In this document: positions 50,456 through 55,119 of the stretch, piece by piece | Layout: the number at the start of each line of letters is the position of its first letter | How positions within the stretch are numbered: the stretch's first letter is position 1 | Notes under the pieces: generated by a model | The model's input: only the letters and a program-made list of their open reading frames with translations | Told to the model about the DNA's origin: nothing | The model's database searches: none | Origin: Candidatus Zhuqueibacterota bacterium | GTDB lineage: Bacteria; Zhuqueibacterota; Zhuqueibacteria; Zhuqueibacterales; Zhuqueibacteraceae | Direction: 5' to 3' | Length of the DNA stretch: 55,119 nt | Assembly (NCBI GenBank): GCA_022616415.1 | Contig: JAKEEU010000130.1 | Location: forward strand, 1-55,119 | Program-made: the position numbers and the translations under genes

Positions 50456-51901
50456 TTACTGTGCCAGGAACGGCGAGACTTGCTGAATGTTCTCCGCGAT
50501 CAGTTGATTCATGTCGTGCGCAATGGTCACGACACCTGCGGCGGCATCGACAGTAAATTGATCCAGCTCGGTGCCGCCGGCAGGAATATAGCTCGGCACG
50601 TTGACATTTTTGCCAACTGCGGCTGCCGCGACGTTTTGATTAGTTTGGATCTGCCGATCCGTTACCGGCAGGCGAATGCCGAGGTCGCTCATTCTACGCG
50701 CCTCCAGGAAGAAAATCTCCTGGCGCAGCAGGTACAGAATGCGATAGTGTTCCGTGGCATTGGCAGTCGCCAGGGCATTGATCGCAGCGACCGTTAAGCT
50801 GGTGCCGGAGATGGCATATACCTTAACCTGCGTTCCCGCCGTGCCGCCGCCGCGCTTTTGAATCAACCCGGGAACGGCAGGGGCATTAGGCCCAGCCTTT
50901 ACGGTCCAGGTCGGATCATTGGGCCGATTGCGGCGGTTATCACTGTCGTTGAAATTTGTCACCGGCCGGCTTAGCGCCAAGGTAACGGCATTGGCCATGG
51001 TCAAGCGGGCGCCGGCCAGATCACCGTCCACCAAGGCCACTTCGGCAATGATCAAGTGAGCCTCCTCGGCCTTCAAGCTGGGAATAGGTGTGTTGTTGAC
51101 GGTATATTTCGGATCCAGAAAATCCAGGCGGGGCAGCGGCTGCAGATCGGCCAACGTGACAATGCGGCCGACCGGAGTGTTGGTCAGTTGTGCGGCATCG
51201 TATTGCGCGTAGAAGACGTAGTTGGCCGCATTGGGCAGCGCCAAAGCCGCTTGCGCCTCTGCGGCCGCGTTGGCTTTGTCGCCGGCCAAGCGATACGCCC
51301 GCGCCAGCGCCAGCTTGCAGTTGATCTTCATGTTGGCGTTGGGAGTGAGATCAAACGCGGTCTTAAACTCATCAACGGCTAAGGTAGCCGCCTGCCGGCT
51401 GGTAACCGTGGGTCCCAGCTCCTGAATGGGGAATGCCGAAAAATTCTCGGCTAACAAGACCAAAGCCATGCCCTTGTAAAAACGGGCTTCGGCTCTTTGT
51501 TCATCGGTTGCCAGCTTATCGTTCGGGATAATCGTGCTGAGACCGAAATCGGCCAGGGCATGGAGCTCTTGTTGCGCATTATACACCGTCGGAAGCGTCA
51601 AATCCAAAGGCGTGACTGAAGACGGCCGGTCGAGATTGTTGGAGATAAATGACGCGGTGTTGAAGTAATTGTCGGACACGACATCGATGATATGTGCCGA
51701 CCTGACGGCATCCGAAAATTCCCGGCGCAGCCCGGTGATCAGCGACGCGGTGCCGCCGGTGGAGTTCTCACGCAGCGCCTCGTCGGTGATTTCCGGGTTG
51801 GTCACGTTCGTGGGGTCAACCAGCTCGCAAGCATTGAATGCGAGCAGCAGCACCGCCGAGATAACGAGGCAAAACAATATATTTATGCGTTTCGATTTCA
51901 T
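50456..51901 (-). CDS. SusD/RagB-family lipoprotein (SusD1)
   Basis: 481 residues with a lipoprotein signal (lipobox FNAC, Cys25) followed by ELVDPTNVTNPEITDEALRE. TPR-like helices follow (ALVLLAENFSAFPIQELGPT and FKTAFDLTPNANMKINCKLA), with a long C-terminal region containing LLRQEIFFLEARRMSDLGIR, the usual RagB/SusD ending. It is shorter than SusD2 and closer to the RagB-like branch often seen outside polysaccharide loci. AAGGAG lies about 8 bases before the ATG. It follows SusC1 by 92 bases, and that spacer holds a palindrome (51938-51991). Confidence 0.85.
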   Translation of the reverse strand: MKSKRINILFCLVISAVLLLAFNACELVDPTNVTNPEITDEALRENSTGGTASLITGLRREFSDAVRSAHIIDVVSDNYFNTASFISNNLDRPSSVTPLDLTLPTVYNAQQELHALADFGLSTIIPNDKLATDEQRAEARFYKGMALVLLAENFSAFPIQELGPTVTSRQAATLAVDEFKTAFDLTPNANMKINCKLALARAYRLAGDKANAAAEAQAALALPNAANYVFYAQYDAAQLTNTPVGRIVTLADLQPLPRLDFLDPKYTVNNTPIPSLKAEEAHLIIAEVALVDGDLAGARLTMANAVTLALSRPVTNFNDSDNRRNRPNDPTWTVKAGPNAPAVPGLIQKRGGGTAGTQVKVYAISGTSLTVAAINALATANATEHYRILYLLRQEIFFLEARRMSDLGIRLPVTDRQIQTNQNVAAAAVGKNVNVPSYIPAGGTELDQFTVDAAAGVVTIAHDMNQLIAENIQQVSPFLAQ

Positions 51902-51937
51902 TGAGCGTTCTCCTTGTTGAGGTTTGCCAGTTTGCCG

Positions 51938-51991
51938 GTTAGCCAGTTTGCCCGTTGTTAGGTTAACCGGCGAACAGGCTAACTGGCTAAC
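51938..51991 (-). repeat. Palindrome between SusC1 and SusD1
   Basis: GTTAGCCAGTTTGCCCGTT (51938-51956) pairs with AACAGGCTAACTGGCTAAC (51973-51991) at 17 of 19 positions around a 16-base centre containing GGTTAACC. A further copy of GCCAGTTTGCC precedes it at about 51926-51936. It touches the SusC1 stop and sits 37 bases before the SusD1 start, so it would form in the intercistronic RNA. Confidence 0.7.
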
Positions 51992-51993
51992 AT

Positions 51994-54864
51994 TTACAGC
52001 GTCACATCAAGACCGAGCCGGAATTGTTTGGGCGGTGAAGGATTCGCGCCGACAATGCCGCCGATTTCCAACGCGCCACCGGCGCGGATAAAATTCAGCT
52101 CCGGATCGGCGAAGAAAGTATCGGTTCCCAATATGAAAGCATTTCTCAAGCTGGCCGTAAGCGCCAATCCGCGCACCCCGATGGCAGGAAGCTGATAGCG
52201 CAGGGAAATTTCGCGGATCTTGAACCAATCACCCGGCTCGATCAAAATGGCCGAGGCGGTGTTGCGATCATACGGCTTTCTATTAGTCGTTGGATTGATA
52301 GCGCCGGGGACTTTGGCATAAGCCTCCGGATAAAGTATAGTGCCGGCCTGGCTGTTGACGATCTGCCGTGAGAGGGCCTGGTTCAAAACAACATGGCCAT
52401 ACGCGAACTCAGCCAAACCCGTGACGGTGAGTTTTCTGAAAATCGTCGCATCGAGGCCGATGGAGCCGGTGCGCTTGGGTATGGGGCTATCGGTGAAAAA
52501 GTTGGGATCAACTCTGCCGGTAAAAGATCCATCCGCTTCCGGCAGCGGCTTGTTGACGCGAAATACGCCGACCGGACGGCCTTCTTCCACTCTTTGCGGT
52601 GCAAACGCGAAACCGGCTATGGAGAACGAGGGCGAGCCGCCGAGATCGGTCACTTCGTTTTTCAGCGTCGCAAACGACACCCGCGCATTCAGCTCGAAAT
52701 TATTCAAAGCCAGAACATTGGCCCGCAGCGTCGCCTCAATCCCTTTGTTCTCGATCTCACCGACGTTGCGCTGCTGGTTGCCAAAGCCCGAGGCCGGATC
52801 GGTCGCAACGTTGAAAAGGCCGTTTTTAGTTTTTTGCAGAAAATAGGTAAATTCAAGCGAGAGACGATCGTCAAAGAGTCCGGCATCGAAGCCAAACTCC
52901 AGCGAAGTCGTCTTCTCCGGCTTGAGCGTTTGGTCGCCGGGATTATTGAAGGAAAGAGCCGCTTCATTCAGAAAGACGTTGGAGCTGTAGGAACGGTCGC
53001 GGACAAACGGCGCCGGGAAGTTGCCGGTTTGGCCCCACGCGCTGCGCAGTTTCATGCTGCTGAGATAGCGCTTGAGAAAGCCCGGATAAAAGCTTTCGTC
53101 GGAAATGTTGTACGCCAAGCCCGCTTTGGGATAGGTTTGAATGCCGATCTCTTCGCCAAAGGTGGAATTGCCGTCAAAGCGAACGCCGAGGTCGATGAAG
53201 AAACGGTCAAAAAGACCAACCTGGTCGGTGATGAAAACGCCGCCGCTGAAGAGTTGGCGGTTGCTCTCGTCGGCGTCGATAACCGAGGCATTGTCAAAAT
53301 CGGTGGTGCCCGGAATTCTGAAGGTTTCGCCGGACGCCCGATTCTCGCGGTCTTCCACCCGAAATCCCTGCGCCCCAACGGAAACGGTCTGGGCAAAGGG
53401 ACCGAGCTTGGGCAAGGTATAAGATCCGGTGTAAGCCAGTGTAATGGTCAGGAATTCTCGATGTGAAGCCCTCAGGAAGCTGCCCACAGCTCCGACCAGG
53501 GGCGCGGACTCAATGGGAGCAAAGAGCCTGGCCTCGCTCTTGCGGTAGTCCACGCCAATGGTGAACTTGTTCTGCCATCGCGAAAAGGGCGAATAATTGA
53601 CATTGACCGAGCTGATGAAGCGATTGGAAGCTTCGCGCTGCCCGGGAAGCAAATTTAAAGCCAGCAAGCTATCTTTTTCTTCCAAACTCGCCAGATCGCG
53701 AAAATCCCCTTCAGTCTCCAAATTGCTCAACGGCGCGAAGCTTGAATTATCATTAAAAAGCCTGCCGAACTGGCTGCGCGTGTAACTGGCGGAGATCTCG
53801 GCCCCAGCTTTCTGGGATAAAATCGCGCGCATGCCGGTGGCGAGATTCCATTGCTTGTCCGACAGCTTCTCCTGCGTCACGATGCCATCGCTGTTGTACA
53901 TTTTTCCGGAAACGTTGTAGCTGAAGGACTCCGAGCCTCCGGTCACGCCGGCGCCGTAACCCTGGTACAAGCTCGATTGAAAAAACTTGTCTTTGGTGTA
54001 TTGCTCGACCGTGAACTTGTGCTCCGGCACATCGGAGCCGGTGGTCACATTGAATCGCCAGCGCGCTTCACCCGGAATGCCTTTCTTGGTGAAAATTTGG
54101 ATGACGCCGTTGGCCGCTTCCGAGCCATACAGTGTGGACGACGCGCCGCCTTTGATCACCTCGACACGATCGATCTCTCCGGTCACCAAATCGGCCAGCG
54201 ACGAGCTTACCTGGCCTCCGGTGCCAAATGCAAGCCGGAAGTTGTCGTTGTTGTCCACTCTAACGCCGTCAACGTAAAGCACCGGCGTGGAGTTCAAGGT
54301 TACGCTCTTGATGCCTCGTGTCTGAATGCGCGCGCCGGTGCCGGGAAGGCCGGTGGGAGCAGCAGAGAGGAGGCCGGGGATGCGCCCTTGCAGAAGCTGG
54401 TCCACAGACTTCACCGGGGCAAGCTCCAGCTCCCTTGCCGAAATCGTCTCAACCGCGGTGGGCAGCCGGCGCTTTTCAGTCGCCACGCCCTGCCCGGTGA
54501 CGATAACCTCATCCATTTCCAGAGCCGTGGCGGTGAGAAGAAAATCCACTGTCACCGCGCTGCCGGCCGGAACCGTAACTTCTTGAGTACCCTGCCGGTA
54601 TCCGACATAGCGCACCGTGAGGGTATACTTACCCGGCGGCACTTTTGTGATGCTGAATTTGCCGTCGAGATCGGCTGCGGCGCCACGATTGGTAAGGGCG
54701 AGAAACACATTCGCGCCAATGAGCGGCTGCCGCCTGGCTGCATCGCGAACCGTTCCGTTAATTTCACCGGTCGGTTCTTGCGCCGCCAATGAGGTAAAAC
54801 CGAGGCACGCCAAGACGAAAAGCCAGGAACTGGCTCGCCCGAGCACACGGCCTAAATGATCCAT
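51994..54864 (-). CDS. SusC/RagA-family TonB-linked outer membrane protein (SusC1)
   Basis: 956 residues with a signal peptide (to about SLAAQ). Residues about 30-110 are a carboxypeptidase-regulatory-like domain (GEINGTVRDAARRQPLIGAN). The junction MDEVIVTGQGVATEKRRLPT leads to a plug with LLQGRIPGLLSAAPTGLPGT, PVLYVDGVRVDNNDN and VEVIKGGASSTLYGSEAANG. The barrel ends PPKQFRLGLDVTL. The start has a strong AAGGAGG. A repeat-linked promoter at 55017-55044 lies about 150 bases upstream, matching that of the TonB receptor gene at 12044-15085. It pairs with SusD1; the ligand is unknown. Confidence 0.9.
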   Translation of the reverse strand: MDHLGRVLGRASSWLFVLACLGFTSLAAQEPTGEINGTVRDAARRQPLIGANVFLALTNRGAAADLDGKFSITKVPPGKYTLTVRYVGYRQGTQEVTVPAGSAVTVDFLLTATALEMDEVIVTGQGVATEKRRLPTAVETISARELELAPVKSVDQLLQGRIPGLLSAAPTGLPGTGARIQTRGIKSVTLNSTPVLYVDGVRVDNNDNFRLAFGTGGQVSSSLADLVTGEIDRVEVIKGGASSTLYGSEAANGVIQIFTKKGIPGEARWRFNVTTGSDVPEHKFTVEQYTKDKFFQSSLYQGYGAGVTGGSESFSYNVSGKMYNSDGIVTQEKLSDKQWNLATGMRAILSQKAGAEISASYTRSQFGRLFNDNSSFAPLSNLETEGDFRDLASLEEKDSLLALNLLPGQREASNRFISSVNVNYSPFSRWQNKFTIGVDYRKSEARLFAPIESAPLVGAVGSFLRASHREFLTITLAYTGSYTLPKLGPFAQTVSVGAQGFRVEDRENRASGETFRIPGTTDFDNASVIDADESNRQLFSGGVFITDQVGLFDRFFIDLGVRFDGNSTFGEEIGIQTYPKAGLAYNISDESFYPGFLKRYLSSMKLRSAWGQTGNFPAPFVRDRSYSSNVFLNEAALSFNNPGDQTLKPEKTTSLEFGFDAGLFDDRLSLEFTYFLQKTKNGLFNVATDPASGFGNQQRNVGEIENKGIEATLRANVLALNNFELNARVSFATLKNEVTDLGGSPSFSIAGFAFAPQRVEEGRPVGVFRVNKPLPEADGSFTGRVDPNFFTDSPIPKRTGSIGLDATIFRKLTVTGLAEFAYGHVVLNQALSRQIVNSQAGTILYPEAYAKVPGAINPTTNRKPYDRNTASAILIEPGDWFKIREISLRYQLPAIGVRGLALTASLRNAFILGTDTFFADPELNFIRAGGALEIGGIVGANPSPPKQFRLGLDVTL

Positions 54865-55016
54865 AAACCGCCTCCTTAAGAATAAAGGTTAGTTTGGAAA
54901 ACGAGATTGAATCGAATTTCTATTCAGCACCAGAGTTGTCCTCGCCTGACGGCGAAGATTCTGAAAGCTATCGTGAGGGACTCGAAGTTAGGGGGTGCAA
55001 CAATGCGCGACTCTAA

Positions 55017-55044
55017 CTTATACTCGTTACGGGTTATTTTGTAA
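55017..55044 (-). promoter_or_regulatory. Putative sigma70-like promoter, conserved with 15147-15174
   Basis: On the minus strand, TTACAA (55039-55044) and TATAAG (55017-55022) lie 16 bases apart, with 14 of 16 spacer bases shared with the other copy. The SusC1 start codon is about 150 bases further. The match reaches beyond the neighbouring repeat, so the promoter seems to belong to the same dispersed unit. Confidence 0.5.
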
Positions 55045-55045
55045 C

Positions 55046-55119
55046 GTCATTGCGAGCGTTTTTCAGCGAAGCAATCCTTTGAAAATCAAGAGATTGCTTC
55101 GGCAAAAAGCGCCTCGCAA
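55046..55119. repeat. MITE-like palindromic repeat, copy 2 (cut by the window end)
   Basis: Begins GTCATTGCGAGCG and contains CAGCGAAGCAATCCTTTGAA, then GAGATTGCTTCGGCAAAAAG, and ends CGCCTCGCAA at the window edge. The two halves are inverted copies of each other. It is related to 15177-15258. Confidence 0.75.

Overview
The window is an almost entirely minus-strand stretch of a Gram-negative genome of the Fibrobacterota-Chlorobiota-Bacteroidota (FCB) type. It has two SusC/SusD pairs, two further TonB-dependent receptors with carboxypeptidase-regulatory-like N-termini, a PorV/PorQ-family barrel, and three GWxTD-type proteins. It also has five large FG-GAP + ASPIC/UnbV (CRTAC1-type) proteins and many lipoproteins. 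This mix fits candidate division KSB1 or a Calditrichota-like lineage best; that placement is inference, since there is no rRNA, tRNA or other phylogenetic marker. I see no CRISPR array, prophage or replication origin.

All gene order below follows transcription (high to low coordinates). (1) 54.9-50.4 kb: SusC1-SusD1 with a palindrome between them and a terminator after them. (2) 50.1-47.0 kb: a Uma2-type nuclease, a GWxTD-type protein, and a DUF2283 protein behind a truncated partner. (3) 46.4-41.4 kb: SusC2-SusD2 with a strong terminator. (4) 41.1-39.9 kb: two related lipoproteins separated by a palindrome. (5) 39.6-16.1 kb: the core cluster. It holds a double-propeller CRTAC protein, a TlpA-like thioredoxin split by a frameshift, a 53-residue lipoprotein, a second double-propeller CRTAC protein, a TPR-CRTAC protein and a GWxTD-type protein. 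A membrane b/c-type cytochrome with TPRs, an Rpn-type nuclease, a CRTAC lipoprotein, a RAYT-like transposase between REPIN-like repeats and a TPR-CRTAC lipoprotein complete it. (6) 15.1-7.3 kb: TonB receptor, large secreted protein with a sorting-domain-like C-terminus, PorV-like barrel, terminator. (7) 7.1-0.1 kb: degenerate PIG-L-like lipoprotein, canonical GWxTD protein, TonB receptor, lipoprotein.

Nearly every product carries a Sec or lipoprotein signal, so the window encodes an envelope programme. TonB-dependent and SusC/D receptors would import substrates, and large calcium-type propeller proteins plus GWxTD proteins would sit at the surface or in the periplasm. A membrane-anchored b/c cytochrome and a thioredoxin would provide redox functions. 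How the CRTAC, GWxTD and cytochrome genes work together is unknown; their dense co-location is the best candidate for an undescribed system here.

The intergenic DNA is unusually structured. I find a family of three long palindromes whose arms differ between copies but stay matched within each copy. A mobile-element-like repeat carries the same sigma70-like promoter upstream of two TonB receptor genes. REPIN-like pairs surround the transposase, and there are a 24-bp-arm palindromic repeat, short word arrays, and the relic of a lost GWxTD gene.
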